This document shows, piece by piece, positions 1-11,165 of a stretch of 64,000 bases of DNA; position 1 is the first letter of the stretch; each line of letters opens with the position of its first letter. A program made the position numbers and the translations under genes. This DNA comes from Dugong dugon (taxonomy: Eukaryota > Chordata > Mammalia > Sirenia > Dugongidae), in contig CM057465.1 of NCBI GenBank assembly GCA_030035585.1, positions 34,118,001 through 34,182,000 of the forward strand, in the 5' to 3' direction. The notes below the pieces were generated by a model. That model ran no database searches. It was not told the DNA's origin and saw nothing but the letters and a program-made list of their open reading frames with translations.

Positions 1-148
1 CAAGATTATAATGCAAGCTTGCATAGGGATGTGCAGTTAAGGAGTAATGTAAAGGAGCCCAAATGAGGTAGATATCAGTTATCTTGTCAGTAGCGGACAT
101 TTTTTTGTAGTGCTTCAGAGGTTACAAGACATTTTCATATTTGCTACC
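1..148. other. Left-edge DNA, nothing recognised
   Basis: AT-rich sequence left of the first LTR. No repeat family, frame or regulatory site is recognised. Confidence 0.5.
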
Positions 149-707
149 TGTCTTAGTTATCTAGTGCTGCTATAACAGAAATACCACAAGTGAATGGCTT
201 CAACAAACAGAAGTTTATTCTCTCACAGTCTAGTAGGCTTACAAGTCCAAATTCAGGGCATCAGCTCTAGGGGAATGCTTTCTCTGTTGGCTCTGGAGGA
301 AGGTCCTTGTCACTTTCCTTGGTCTGGGAGCATCTCAGCACAGGAACCTCAGGTCCAAAGGATGCATTCTGCTTCCTGCACTGCTTTCTTGGTGGTGTGA
401 GGTCTCCAACACTCTGCTCACTTCCCTTTCCTTTTATCTCTTGCAAGATAAAATGTAATACAGGCCACACCCCAGGGAAACTCCCTTTACATTGAATCGG
501 GGATGTGACCTGATCAAAGGTGTTACAATCCATCCTAATCCTCCTTAACATAATCCAGTCTTGCCTCATTAACCACAAGCAGAGATTAGGATTTACAACA
601 CATAGGAAAATTACAACCACAAAATGGAGGACAAGCACACAATACTGGGAATCATGACCTAACCAAATTGACACATATTTTTTGGGGACACAATTCAATC
701 TATGACA
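149..707 (-). mobile_element. MaLR-like solo LTR, copy 1
   Basis: Reverse-strand LTR of a roughly 500-bp family seen five times here. In sense orientation it opens with TGTCATAGATTGAATTGTGTC and closes with ...GATAACTAAGACA, so it has TG...CA ends. The flanking pentamers are ctacc (144-148) and atacc (708-712), a 4/5 match to the 5-bp duplication expected of ERVL/MaLR elements. No internal region is present, so it is a solo LTR or a non-autonomous unit. I could not assign a library name. Confidence 0.75.
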
Positions 708-717
708 ATACCTCATT

Positions 718-860
718 TTGATATTTACAAGTAACTCTTGAGGTAGGAGAGTTGTTATTTATCCCACTTTAGCAAAGAAGGATTAATGAATTCACATGAT
801 CTCTCTAGGTTATAGGGTAGTATATTATAAAGCCAGATTTTAAATCAAATTCTTCTAAGC
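718..860 (-). mobile_element. MIR-like fragment
   Basis: The order of words (gaggtag...ttatttatcccactttagcaaagaa...attcacatgatc...aaatcaaattcttctaagccc) follows the reverse complement of the MIR core and 3' region. It is strongly diverged and the ends are approximate. Confidence 0.5.
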
Positions 861-929
861 CCATGGCATTTTTTAATATATATATGTTGGTTTGTTTTTC
901 TGATAATGTTTCACGGAAGTATGCTGGCT

Positions 930-1345
930 AAGTTGTTCCTTGGACTTCTATGCAAGGAACTGACTAGCTGGTCACCAAATCCATTTCCATATATTTCTGG
1001 GAACAAAATGTTGGACTCCTTTCCCAGCCAAATTACTGAATGGGAGAAATTGATGGAGGCCACTTCCAGGTCTGGCCCATAAAACCCATGCAATGCTTTT
1101 CTCCCTTTCTCTTGCCATGTTGATGGCAACCTTGGCAACCTTAGAAACTATGTATTGAAGATGCAAGAGCCTCTACCAACTTGAATTCTTAAATAACTGC
1201 ATGGAACAGAGCCCATCACCTTCTAAGAAATAAACTGCTATTGAGTTTATTGAGCAGGAAATAAATTTCTATTAAGATAAGCCACTGAACTTGCAGGTTT
1301 TATCTATTTTATACAGAAGTAGTGTTGCTGTAATAATGTACTTCC
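930..1345 (+). mobile_element. Ancient MaLR/MLT1-type LTR remnant
   Basis: Contains the typical order gaggccacttccaggtctgg, a stretch with cataaaacc, then a 3' part with gaaataaatttctatta (AATAAA signal), aagccactga and gttgctgtaata, as at the 3' end of MLT-type LTRs. No TSD was found, and the 5' limit is a guess. Confidence 0.5.
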
Positions 1346-2245
1346 TTAACATTGTTTACATATAGGCTCTACTGTGTAAGTATTTCTCTCTTAGCTGCTT
1401 ATCTACAACTGTACTTATTTATGGTAGGTGCCAACCTTTTTCTTCAAGGCTGCTTCTATGCCATTGTTTTCATTTCCTCTCCAAAATCCCCTGGTATGGG
1501 ATTAGGATATACTGCTTTTGGCCCTACTTTTTTTTTAATCTACTTCCCTCTCCATCACTTCCCCCATGGATTAAGGATTTTAGCTGTTAGTTTACTAAAT
1601 TTCTCACTGACACTATGCTCACTGGCATCACCAGTATCTCAGTGTCAAGCATGCTATTCTCTGGCCACCTCTTCTTATCTCTCCAGTTCACCGACTCTAG
1701 TGTCTCTACCTCAGCAATTCATAGATACCACTGGGACCCCCAGTTCATCAGACTTACTACCATGTCACTGTCCAATATCCATCTTTACTCAGTTGAGATT
1801 CCTTGGTCTATTGTTAAATATTTTTCATCTATACAGCTTCAGCTACCTTGCCAACTTTTCCTGTTTTTGTCTAGTAAAGTTCCACCCTTGGCAAATCCAA
1901 CTTTCTTCCTCTTCCACCCTGCAACAGCACAGCTAAATGTGGCTGGAGAAAAAACAGTACAAAGATGTTGAGTAGTCTAACTTTAAATTTATGACCAAAA
2001 TCCTCAAGTGGGTCCTCTGCACTGTCCAAAAACCCTACTATATTCCCTGTGTTAATTCTCTGTCTCCTTATTCAAAACTGTTATTTCATATCCTTCTATT
2101 TAATACTCAGAGTTCATATCACTGCCAGGAAAAAAACACCATAATCATTCTTTAGGGCTGAGTGAGGAGCACTCAGGGGGAACACATCACAAGTTTAATG
2201 TTTCAGCCACTGAAATGTTCTAGCTTCTGAGACTCTGTTCTATAT
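1346..2245. other. Unidentified pyrimidine-rich stretch with an open frame
   Basis: No repeat was recognised. The plus strand is open from 1352 to 1936 (194 codons), but the translation is a Leu/Ser/Phe-rich string with no motif, no splice context and composition explained by C/T richness. I do not call it a gene. Confidence 0.4.
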
Positions 2246-2260
2246 GTTTAAGGAACATAT

Positions 2261-2691
2261 AGGTCCAGAGGTAGTGCAAATGGTTTGCATTCTACTACTA
2301 ACCTAAATGCTAGTGGTTCCAACCAATCCAACTGTGCTGCAGAAGAAAGGTCTAGGAAGCTGCTTCTATAAGGATTAAAATCCAAAAAAACCAAACCCAT
2401 TTCCATTGAGTTGATTCTGATTCCTAACAACTCTATAGGACAGAGTAGAACTGCCTCAGTGTTTCCAAGGCTGTAATCTTTACAAAAGCAAACTGCCATG
2501 GCTGTCTCCTGTGGAGTGCCTAGTGGGTTCGAACTTTCAGTTAGCAGCAGAGCACTTAACCACTGTGCCACCAGGGCTCCTTCCATAAAGATTACAGCCA
2601 AGAAAATCCTGTGGAGCAGTTCTACTCTGTAACACATGAGGTTGCCTTGAGTTGGAATTGACTTGACAGCAGTGGGTTTGGTTTGGTTTTG
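2261..2691 (+). mobile_element. AfroSINE, outer copy of a SINE-in-SINE pair
   Basis: Plus-strand AfroSINE with head ggtagtgcaaatggtt and tail gttggaattgacttgacagcagtgggtttggttt. It is interrupted at 2378-2580 by another AfroSINE. The flanks are gtttaaggaacatat (2246-2260) and gtttaaggaatat (2692-2704), a target duplication with one small indel. The head is the tRNA-derived variant with AAATGGTT spacing. It is non-coding and was presumably moved by RTE machinery. Confidence 0.8.
2378..2580 (-). mobile_element. AfroSINE nested in another AfroSINE
   Basis: Reverse-strand AfroSINE running from accaaacccatttccattgag to ccactgtgccaccagggctcc. It sits in the middle of the plus-strand SINE at 2261-2691. 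The duplicated target is ttctataaggatta (2364-2377) and ttccataaagatta (2581-2594), 12/14 identical. This proves it is the later insertion. Confidence 0.88.
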
Positions 2692-3072
2692 GTTTAAGGA
2701 ATATGTTCCCTTCAGGATGAAGTGCTAACATTTCTTACCAGGACCTTCACGATCTGTCCCGTTTGTGACTATTCAGTGTTATTAATCCCTCCCTTTCACC
2801 CCTTCTGGCAACACCGAAGATCTTGGGGGTTTTGGAACTTGCAGGTCTCTCTCACCTCAAGCTCTTTGTACATCCTGTTCTTTCTGCCTGGAAAATTCCT
2901 AACAGCCTCCCTTCATTGGGCAGTTTCAATAATAACTTGTTCTTTAGGACTCTACCCCAGATGTTACTTTCTCTGGGAGGTTGCTCCAAAACACCATATG
3001 GCTGGTGGTTATTTTTGCTCTGTGCACCATAACCTCATGCTTATTCCAACAGTGACTTTTATTACTCTGTAT

Positions 3073-4709
3073 GTTGTTGTTGTTAGGTGCCATTGAATTG
3101 GTTCTGACTCCTAGCCACCCTATGTACAACAGAGCAAAACACTGCCTGATCCTGTGCCATCCTCACAATCTTTGCTATGCTTGAACCCATCACTGCAGCC
3201 ACTGTGTCAGTCCATCTTGTTTAGAGTCTTCATTTTTTTCAATGACCCTCTACCAAGCACGATATCCATCTCCAGTGACTGGTCCCTCCTGATAACATGT
3301 CCAAAGTACGTGAGATGAATTCTTGCTGTCCTCACTTCTAAGGAGCATTCTGGCTGTAATTCTTCCAAGACAGATTTGTTCGTTCTTCTGGCCGTCCATG
3401 GTATATTCAATATTGTTCACCAACACCATAATTCAAAGGCATCAATTCTTCTTTGATCTTCCTTATTCATTGTCCAGTTTTGTGTGCATATGAGGTGATT
3501 GAAAACGGCATGGCTTGGGTCAGGTGTACCTTAGTCCTCAAAGTGACATCTTTGCTTTTTAACACTTTAAAAAGGTCTTTTGCAGCAGATTTGCCCATGC
3601 AGCATGTCGTTTGATTTCTTGACTGCTGCTTCCGTGGGTGTTGATTGTGGATCCAAGTAAAATGAAATCCTTGACAACTTTAATATTTTCCTCGTTTATC
3701 ATGATGTTGCTTATTGGCCTAGTTGTGGGGATTTTTGTTTTCTTTATGTTGAGGTGTAATCCATACGGAAGGCTATGGTCTTCATCAGTAAGGGCTTCAA
3801 GTCCTCCTCACTTTTAGCAAGCAAGGTTGTGTCATCTGCATATCATAGGTTGTTAATGAGTCTTCCTCCGATCCTGATGCCCCATTCTTATTCATATAGT
3901 CCAGCTTCTTGTATTATTTGCTCAGCATACAGATTGAATAAGAATGGTGAAAGGATACAACCCTGATGCACACCTTTCCTGATTTTAAGCCAAGCAGTAT
4001 CTCCTTGTTCTGTTTGATGACTGTCTCTTGATCTATGTACCAGTTCCTCATAAGCACAATTAAGTGTTCTGGAATTATCATTTTTTTCAGTAGTATCCAT
4101 AATTTGTTATGATCCACAGTGGAATGCCTTTGCATAGTCAGTAAAACACAGGTTTATATCTTGCTAGTATTCTCTGCTTTCAGCCAGGATCCATCTGATA
4201 TGAGCAATGATATCCTTCACGTCCTCTTCTGAATCCCACTTGAATTTCTGGCAGTTCCCTGTGGATGTACTGCTGCAAAAGTTTTTGAATTTCTTCAGCA
4301 AAATTTTAATTGCTTGTGATGTTAATGATATTGTTCGATAATTTCCACATTCTGCTGGATCACTTTTTTTGGAATACACACAAATATGGATCTCTTCCAG
4401 CTGATTGGCCCAGTAGCTGTTCTCCAAATTTCTTGGCATAGACAAGTGAGCACCTCCAGCATTGCATCTGTTTGTTGAAACATCTCAATTGGTATTCCAT
4501 CAATGCCTGGAGCCTTCTTTTTCACTAGTGCCTTCAGTACAGCTTGGACTTCTTCCTTCAGTACCATCAGTTCTTGATCATATACTACCTCCTGAAATGG
4601 TTGAATGTCGACTTGTTCTTTTTGGTGCAGTGACTCTGTGTATTCCTTCTGTCTTCTTTTGATGCTTCCTGTCTTGTTCAATATTTTGTCCATAGAATCC
4701 TTCAGTATT
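3073..4709 (-). pseudogene. RTE reverse transcriptase segment, broken
   Basis: Minus-strand remains of the RTE polyprotein, from the region before the RT fingers to the C-terminus. Recognisable pieces are KKKAPGIDGIPIEMF (about 4540), IRKGVHQGCILSPFLFNLY (about 3940-4000) and the YADD catalytic box near 3830-3845, which is intact as residues but directly preceded by a TGA codon. At least five frame breaks are present. The RT would copy RTE RNA at a nicked target. Its N-terminal half is the inverted piece at 4930-6053. No intact start exists. It is a dead copy, identified by its RT motifs and by the (AAC)n-type 3' end. Confidence 0.85.
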
Positions 4710-4929
4710 CCACCACTCGTCTGTCAGTTTGTTGTACTGTGGTGGCTTACATGTTGCTATAATGCGGGAAGCTATGCCACTGGTATGTCATCCATGGTGG
4801 ACAGGTTTCAGAGGAGCTTCCAGACTAACACAGACTAGGAAGAAGGACATGGTGGTCTACTTCTGAAAAAATTGGCCAGTGAAAACCTTATATGAATATC
4901 AGTGAAACACTGTCTGATATAGTGTCAGA

Positions 4930-6053
4930 AGATGCACCCTTCATATTTGAAGGCACTCCAAAATACAGCTGGAGAGGAGCTGTCTCTTCAAAGTAGAGTT
5001 GACCTTAATGATGTGGATGGAGTAGAGCTTTTAGGAACTTCATTTGCTGATACAGCACAACTCAAAATGAGAAAAAACAGTTGCAAACATCCATTATTAA
5101 TTGGAAAGTGGAATGTATGAAGTATGAATCTAGGAAAATTGGAAGTCATCAAAAATGAAATGGAATGCATAAAGATCGATATCCTAGGCATTAGTGAGCT
5201 GAAACGGACTGGTATTGGCCATTATGAATCAGACAATCATATGGTGTACTGTGCTGAGAATGACAAATTGAAGAGGAATGGTGTCGTATTCATCGTCAAA
5301 AAGAACATTTCAAGATCTATCCTGAAGTAATGTGCTGTCAGTGATAGGGTAATATCCATACACCTACAGGGAAGACCAGTTAATACGACTGTTTTTCAAA
5401 TTTACACATCAACCTCTAATGCCAAAGGTGAGGAAATTGAAGATTTTTACCAACTTCTGCAGTCTGAAATTGATCAAACATACAGTCAAGATGCATGGAT
5501 AACTACTGTTGATTGGAATGTGAAAGTTGGAAACAAAGAAGGATTGGTAGTTGGAAAATATGGCCTTGGTGATAGTAATGATGTTAGAGATCACATGATA
5601 GAATTTTGCAAGACCAGCGACTTATTCATTGCAAATACATTTTTTTCAACAATGTAAATGGTGACTATACATGTGCACCTTGCTGGATGGAATACACAGG
5701 AATCAAATGGACTACATTTGTGGAAAGAGATGATGGAGAAGGTCAATATTATTGGTTAGTACGAGGCCAACTGCCAACTGGGGAACAGACCATCAATTGT
5801 TCATATGCAAGTTCAGGTTGAAGCTGAAGAAAATTAAAACAAGTCCACAAGAGCCAAAATATGACCTTGAATATATCCCATCTGAATTTGATGTATTGAA
5901 CACTAATGATGAAAGAACAGATCAGTTGTGGGATGACATCAAGGACATCATACATGAAGAAAACAAAAGGTAATTAAAAAGAAAGGAAAGACCAAAATGG
6001 ATGTCAGAAGAGACTCTGAAACTTGCTCTTGAAGGAAGAGCAGCTAAAAGCTA
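4930..6053 (+). pseudogene. RTE endonuclease segment, inverted and broken
   Basis: Plus-strand 5' part of the RTE frame encoding the AP-like endonuclease. Visible pieces: GKWNV then a TGA where other copies have Arg (about 5107-5120), followed by SMNLGKLEVIKNEMECIKIDI and ISELKRTGIGHYESDNH (catalytic-Glu region). Further pieces are IYTSTSNAKGEEIEDFYQLL, DWNVKVGNKE (the GDWN box with Gly changed to Val) and GKYGLGDSNDVRDHMIEFCK. A TAA ends the frame at 5328-5330. The upstream 4710-4930 is the element's 5' UTR. Separation from and inversion relative to the RT segment make translation of the whole protein impossible. Confidence 0.85.
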
Positions 6054-6494
6054 ATTACTCTGTATAGAAATTGCTTTTTTGCTCATCTGTCTCCCTTAAT
6101 ACTGTGAACATCTTGATGGCAGGCACTATTTCTTATTCATTATTTTAGCTGTAGCACATAGCAATGTGCCTGGTATGGAGGAGACCCTCAGTATATATTT
6201 GCTGAATGAATGAATGATGTAGGTCAGATTTTTCTTTGGTGTGGCTGAGAGAAGCTTTATTTATATTGTTTACCTTAAACCTTGTCCCTCCGCTCTTGAT
6301 GTCTCAGGTTGAGGGGAGCATGCTCTGTGGCCCTCACTCAGCAGAGTGGGCAAATTACTTTATCTTCTTCTAGCTGGGAAGCCATAGGTATAGCACTGAT
6401 TTCTTGAGAGTGTTAATGACCCAGAAATGCAGGGCTTCTTAGCAAATAAGGCCTAGTGGATGGCTGTAATCAAAGAGGTATATAAAGAGTCAGA

Positions 6495-6715
6495 GGCTCT
6501 GCATACAGTGAAAAAAGCTTAACTTTGGAGTCAGATTTATTGTGGTTCACATACCATTTTTTCCACTTTTTAACTTAACTGAGATTTAGTTTCCTTATCT
6601 GTAAAATAGGGATAAGAATATGTGTCCTGCAAGATTTCAGCAATACGGGAGAAGGGTTTGAGTTAATTTACGTAGTACGTGTCTGTATCTGGTAGGTGCT
6701 AATCACAAATTGTAG
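6495..6715 (+). mobile_element. MIR SINE
   Basis: Follows the MIR consensus order: tttggagtcagattta, then tttccttatctgtaaaatagggataagaat (core), then gtgtctgtatctggtaggtgctaatca at the 3' side. Diverged, with no TSD seen. Confidence 0.7.
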
Positions 6716-6907
6716 CCACAGCCGTTAAGTCCTATCATAACCCTTTGCTAACCATGTTAGGGGACACCAGCATCCAGGGCTGCACACAAAGACATAGAGT
6801 CTGTCTTAAGTCAATTTAATTACAATACCAACTTGAGTCACAATAGCAACTTCAGATGGGAATTGCTTGCCTGCAATGTTGGATTTCCATTCCCAAATAA
6901 GTCTGAG

Positions 6908-7116
6908 AAGTTCCTGGGTGGGGCAAATGGTTAAAGGACTCGGCTGCTAACCAAAAGGTTGGAGGTTTGAGTCCACCCAGAGGTACCTCTGAAGAAAACT
7001 CTGGCAATCTACTTGAGAAAAATCAACTGTTAAAAACCCTATGGAGCATAGTTCTACTGTGACACACATGGGTTCACCATGAGTGGGGATCAACTTAATG
7101 GCAACTGGTAACTAGT
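6908..7116 (+). mobile_element. AfroSINE, variant with AACTGGTAACT tail
   Basis: Head ctgggtggggcaaatggtta, B-box-like region ggaggtttgagtccaccc, and tail cgccatgag-like, then caacttaatggcaactggt. The flanks aataagtctgag (6896-6907) and aataaggttgag (7117-7128) are a 12-bp TSD with two mismatches. It belongs to the SINE subtype with the extra middle piece (aggtacctctgaagaaaact). Confidence 0.85.
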
Positions 7117-7128
7117 AATAAGGTTGAG

Positions 7129-8964
7129 GTCAATGTAGGAGGCTCTCAAGTTCCCATAAACACACTTTTCCACGTAGATCTTGGCTACTTGAAAATAAAG
7201 CATGCAAAAGTGCACACAACAAAGAATTTGTCTATTTAATTTGTTTTTCCCTAATTTGCCATTGTTGGGAGTACATAAACTGTGAGAGACTGATTACTAA
7301 GTCAGATATTTTTTCTTCAACAAAATAGCACTGAGATAAGTGCTGTTGTTACTTCCAGTTTCTCCTTCTTGATATTGAAAATTACCCAGAAGGTGATTGG
7401 TTGACCAAGGAGCTCACTGCTTGAGAGGAGAGTGTTTGAGCAAGGATATCTCCCTTCTGGTGGTGAACTGTGTGGCTGGGGAAGAAAGCATTACAAGGTA
7501 TTTTCGATGGCTGCCAATATCCCTAATGTCTTAGGTACAGCAAACTGATTTTCCACTGCCAGCACATTTAGTTTACAAGATGATCCTCCCATAAAACACT
7601 GTTGGTGACATTTATGGGAACATATACAAAATTAAACTAGTGACCCAGTAGTCAAATAAAACTTCTCATCAATTGTTGAGATTGCTCTTTGCTTTTCGTA
7701 ATGAAAACAAGCCCACTGTCCATTCAGACTTTGCCAAATAAATAAATACTCTTGCAACAAATCTGGGCTTTATGGATCCAGAAGAGGGCACAAGCTCAGA
7801 AGTATGCCATCCCAGTGAGGTCAAAGACTTCCTCTGCTAATTGGACACAGATTAGGGCACCCATGCCCAGTTCTACTAACACAGCCTATCATCTGTGGCA
7901 GCACCTTGGGGCATTACCTGGTAAGTCAGAATCCTGGTTAAATTGGAAATAAGGTCTCACAATGACTTGGACTTCACCCAGGCAAGCCTCAATTAGAACC
8001 TGCTCCATATGGTGACTTAATGTTAAGTAGATAAGATGCCTTATTTGGCACCAACAAGGGCCTCTGTATTTCTACCTAGGCAGCACAAATAAAGAACACA
8101 TGTGCCGGTCAAACTTCTATTACCTGTGATATTGTGGGGAAGAGAGAATGAGAATATAAAATGCATAGAATGTATTCAATAGTGCTATCCTGCCCGCCAA
8201 TCAGATTTTTCACAAAACTTCTAACACATGGTAAAATCTAGGGCTTTTACCAATCCAGTCATCTTTGGAGAGTTTTCATGTGTGTGATTCTTGTCATGAT
8301 CATCGGTTATTTACTGAGGTCACTTAACACCTGTGAGGCTCTATGGCAGGAGCTATGGAGGATAAGAAGAAAGAAGTAGGAGGCATAATCCTTGCTGGGG
8401 GATGACATTGCCGTAGCTGACTGAGGTGGTGTGCAGGGAGGTGGTGGGGATGCGAGAGGGAGGAAGCTCATTGGTCCCCTAGGCTCAGGTAATCTGGGGT
8501 TTTAGAACACACCTCCAGGAATCGTATTTGAGCAGGACCTACACATTTCTTCGGAGAACTTGGAGGGGAGGCCTTTGGTACTGGTGAATCAGGGTCCTCA
8601 ACCCCTATATTATTCCTAAGGCTGGTGAATGAAAACCAAGTTGAAAAATATCTACAGTATAAGGCAGCAAACCACGTGTGTATGTATGTGCTGTCTGACA
8701 TCTGAAATTCTACTCCTGGTGGTTAAGGAATAGCCAGTTGCAAACAATGCTTTGTGAATCAGTCTCAGGTTCTTCCAGGGTTGGCTTTTTCTGCACTGAA
8801 TTTTCCTTAATATTTTCTATAGCTCTCACAGGAAGATGGAGACATTTGGGTGCTTTCACAGAAGGGAACTGGTGTGCTCAGGTGTAGTGAGGGAACTTTT
8901 CCCAGCTTTTCTCCCCTTGACCTGTCTCTGAACTGACAACCTCCTCGGTTGTATTTTCATTCTT
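7129..8964. other. No gene or clear repeat recognised
   Basis: About 1.8 kb of AT-rich DNA. Only short open frames (up to 77 codons) occur, without motifs. A degraded tract near 8325-8410 (ctatggcaggagctatggaggataagaag) resembles an old interspersed repeat, but I cannot name it. Confidence 0.4.
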
Positions 8965-9115
8965 CTGGTCTCAGCATTTATAGCACTTTGTTGCACTTAA
9001 TGTGTTTAAACTTCTGTGTCTTCTATTAGATGATAAGCTTCTTGAGGACAGGAACCATTTATCCTTTTCACCTCCGTATACCCAGTGCCTTGCACAGTGC
9101 CTAGTACATCTGTGA
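8965..9115 (+). mobile_element. L2 3'-end fragment
   Basis: Contains tagcactttgttgcacttaatgtg, gataagcttcttgaggacagg and ccagtgccttgcacagtgcctagtaca, in L2 3' UTR order. It lacks the terminal GAATGAATGA repeat. Confidence 0.75.
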
Positions 9116-11117
9116 ATAGAAATTTAGAACACCTTCCCATACTATGTAAAAGGAGGCATCATAGCCCACCCACCCTGATTCTTCTTGATAAACGGTTATT
9201 TCTGCATTATCACATGCAGTTAAATATCAACATAAGCTTAGGGAACAAGGAATGCAGTGACTCTAAAATCATATAGTAGAGCACATTGATGATATTATGG
9301 TTTTTATTTCATACGAGTTCAATTAGTATTAATTAACTTCCATCTCCAGGATGCATTTCAGTGAATGGCAGGGGAAGCCACTCTCAGGTGTGTTCAATGA
9401 GAGGCAAACTATACTGTTTAACATTTCAAATGAAGAGTCTACACGTGGTTGAAAATCTATACTACATAGGCCTTGATAGAATACATGTTTATTATTTTCA
9501 ATATTTATTGGCTGCCTACTGTGTGCCAGATAGTCTTTTGGCAGGATGTTTGCCTGAATGAGCTTGTAATTTACTTTCGGGATACAGCTATGGATGTAAT
9601 TTAACATGATTGGGCAGAAAGATGACTCCATTAATTGAATTGATGTATTTATAAATCAAAATATATGAGTCAGGATTTACGCTGCTCTAGTACATTTATT
9701 ACAGATGAGTATTAGAAGTCTATGTCTAGTCTACACTAAAATAAGGAATATTTTAATAAAGAAAAGGTCATTTGAAATTCACTTTCAAGTTATTTAGTTT
9801 ATAGGAGTTGTCCCAACTCTAACCATAATTCAAGAATATATTTAATGTGTTGGCTGTGTGTTCTTTGGAATTTGACTGTTGTGTAAAATAACTATCTAGT
9901 AATTGAAACAATGCAGAACTTCCTTAGCTTTGAAGTGCGTGTAAGTTTGAGCACATTTCTGCTGACATAGTGCAGAGCAATTTTTTTCTTTGCTCGTCTT
10001 GTGTTAAGACTGCAGAATCTTTTTCAATACAAGAAGCTGGTTGCAATTTCAGCTTTAAATAGGCAAAGAAAAACTTAAAGTGAAAAATTCTCTTCTATTT
10101 AATTGACCAGAAGGAGGCTCCCTTCCACCTCATTCTGGAAAGTTAGAACAAAAGCTTCCAAATCTGTTTCTTCCTAGCTGGCTCCCATGTTCCCCAAGCA
10201 GTCTCTATCCTTGGTGTTTGTAGGAGTGGTGCTCTGAAATTTTCCCTAGGAAAATTTGCACCATTGGTAAGAAGGTTTCAGTAAGTGTAAATTGCCCTTC
10301 CTTCCATGATCCATTCATATAGCATTTCTCTCCCAGTTGAGTAACAATTAACAAAAATTTTATGGTATCTATCTCCCACTAACTTTGGATTTCACATCAT
10401 TTCTTTACTTCATTGTTGTGGCTTTGTTTTCTCAAAATTGTCCTTGAATCTATAATATGATAATTTAAACATTAATATTTTGAAATGAATCAATAAGGTG
10501 TTTGGATTTTTTAAAAGTATAGTTGTTGCCTCTACCTATCTGTGCATCTTGGTCTCTATGTGTCTGTAACTAAGAGACACTTCTCACGTTCATAGGATAG
10601 AAAAATCACAATTCACTCCAGGCACTTTAAATTGTATTGCATTTGGCAATGAAGAAGCCACTATTAGATTCAAAATCCTGAACAAGAAGTCCAAAATCTT
10701 TGGAGAGTAAAGAGGGATGTGGAGATGCAACCATCACTATAGGGATATAGTCCACCATATGATGCCATGAAATTATTTTCAATCAATTGATTTTTGAGTT
10801 TTTCTCCTTCATTGTCAAGGAAGGCAGTTGATGCAAACACTGCACTGCTGCTCTTTTGAGAAACCTTGCTCTTTAATGATGGAACAGAGCTGGTTATGAA
10901 ATGCCCAACTTTGACTTATTTTTGAGGAGTAACATCTCAAATAAATTATCTCCTGGAGATGCTATTGGAGCCAGTGATCAGGGGAATGATGATGAGTTTA
11001 TATGGAGCTTATCTGTGCGATCACACTTAAGAGGGTTTGTTCGTAGACAGGGAATAGAGTGGATTGGTGCGGCATCTCAGACTTCTCTTTGGCATGAAGA
11101 TTCTGGTTTTGGAGAAC
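9116..11117. other. No gene or clear repeat recognised
   Basis: Two kilobases of AT-rich DNA with only short frames (100 codons or fewer) lacking motifs. Around 9500-9570 the words ttggctgcctactgtgtgccagatag recall a common old mammalian repeat, too diverged to assign. Confidence 0.4.
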
Positions 11118-11165
11118 TGTGGTGGGCAGAATAACAATCCCCAAAGATGTCTACGCCCAGTCCCT

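Larger units (their letters stand above)
3073..6053 (-). mobile_element. RTE (BovB-class) LINE with twin-priming inversion
   Basis: The element's 3' end lies at the left as (GTT)n followed by aggtgccattgaattgg. From 3073 to 4709 it reads on the minus strand through the reverse transcriptase region. At 4709/4710 it switches to the plus strand, starting exactly at the element's 5' terminus (ccaccactcgtctgtcag) and reading through the endonuclease to 6053. The 12-bp duplication attactctgtat is exact at 3061-3072 and 6054-6065. This order (3' segment, 5' terminus at the junction, internal break at the flank) is the signature of twin priming. The host sequence is an L2. Confidence 0.9.
2745..6225 (+). 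mobile_element. L2 3' region split by an RTE insertion
   Basis: Left part (about 2745-3072) has the L2 words ctgttctttctgcctggaaaattcc and ctttaggactctaccccagatgttac. Right part (6054-6225) continues with gctcatctgtctcccttaatactgtgaacatcttgatggcagg and ends with cagtatatatttgctgaatgaatgaatg, the classic L2 3' terminus. The two halves join cleanly once the RTE at 3073-6053 and one copy of its TSD are removed. Confidence 0.8.

Noticed and set aside
267-716. 149-codon minus-strand frame
   Set aside because: It coincides with the sense strand of the solo LTR at 149-707. LTRs of this family have no coding function, and the other copies do not keep the frame.
1352-1936. 194-codon plus-strand frame as a host protein
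   Set aside because: Leu/Ser/Phe-rich with no domain or repeat of conserved motifs. It lies in C/T-rich sequence, and no splice or promoter context is recognisable.
3073-3090. GTT microsatellite or CRISPR-like repeat
   Set aside because: The (GTT)n runs here and at 11167, 14945 and 53644 are the (AAC)n 3' ends of RTE copies in reverse.
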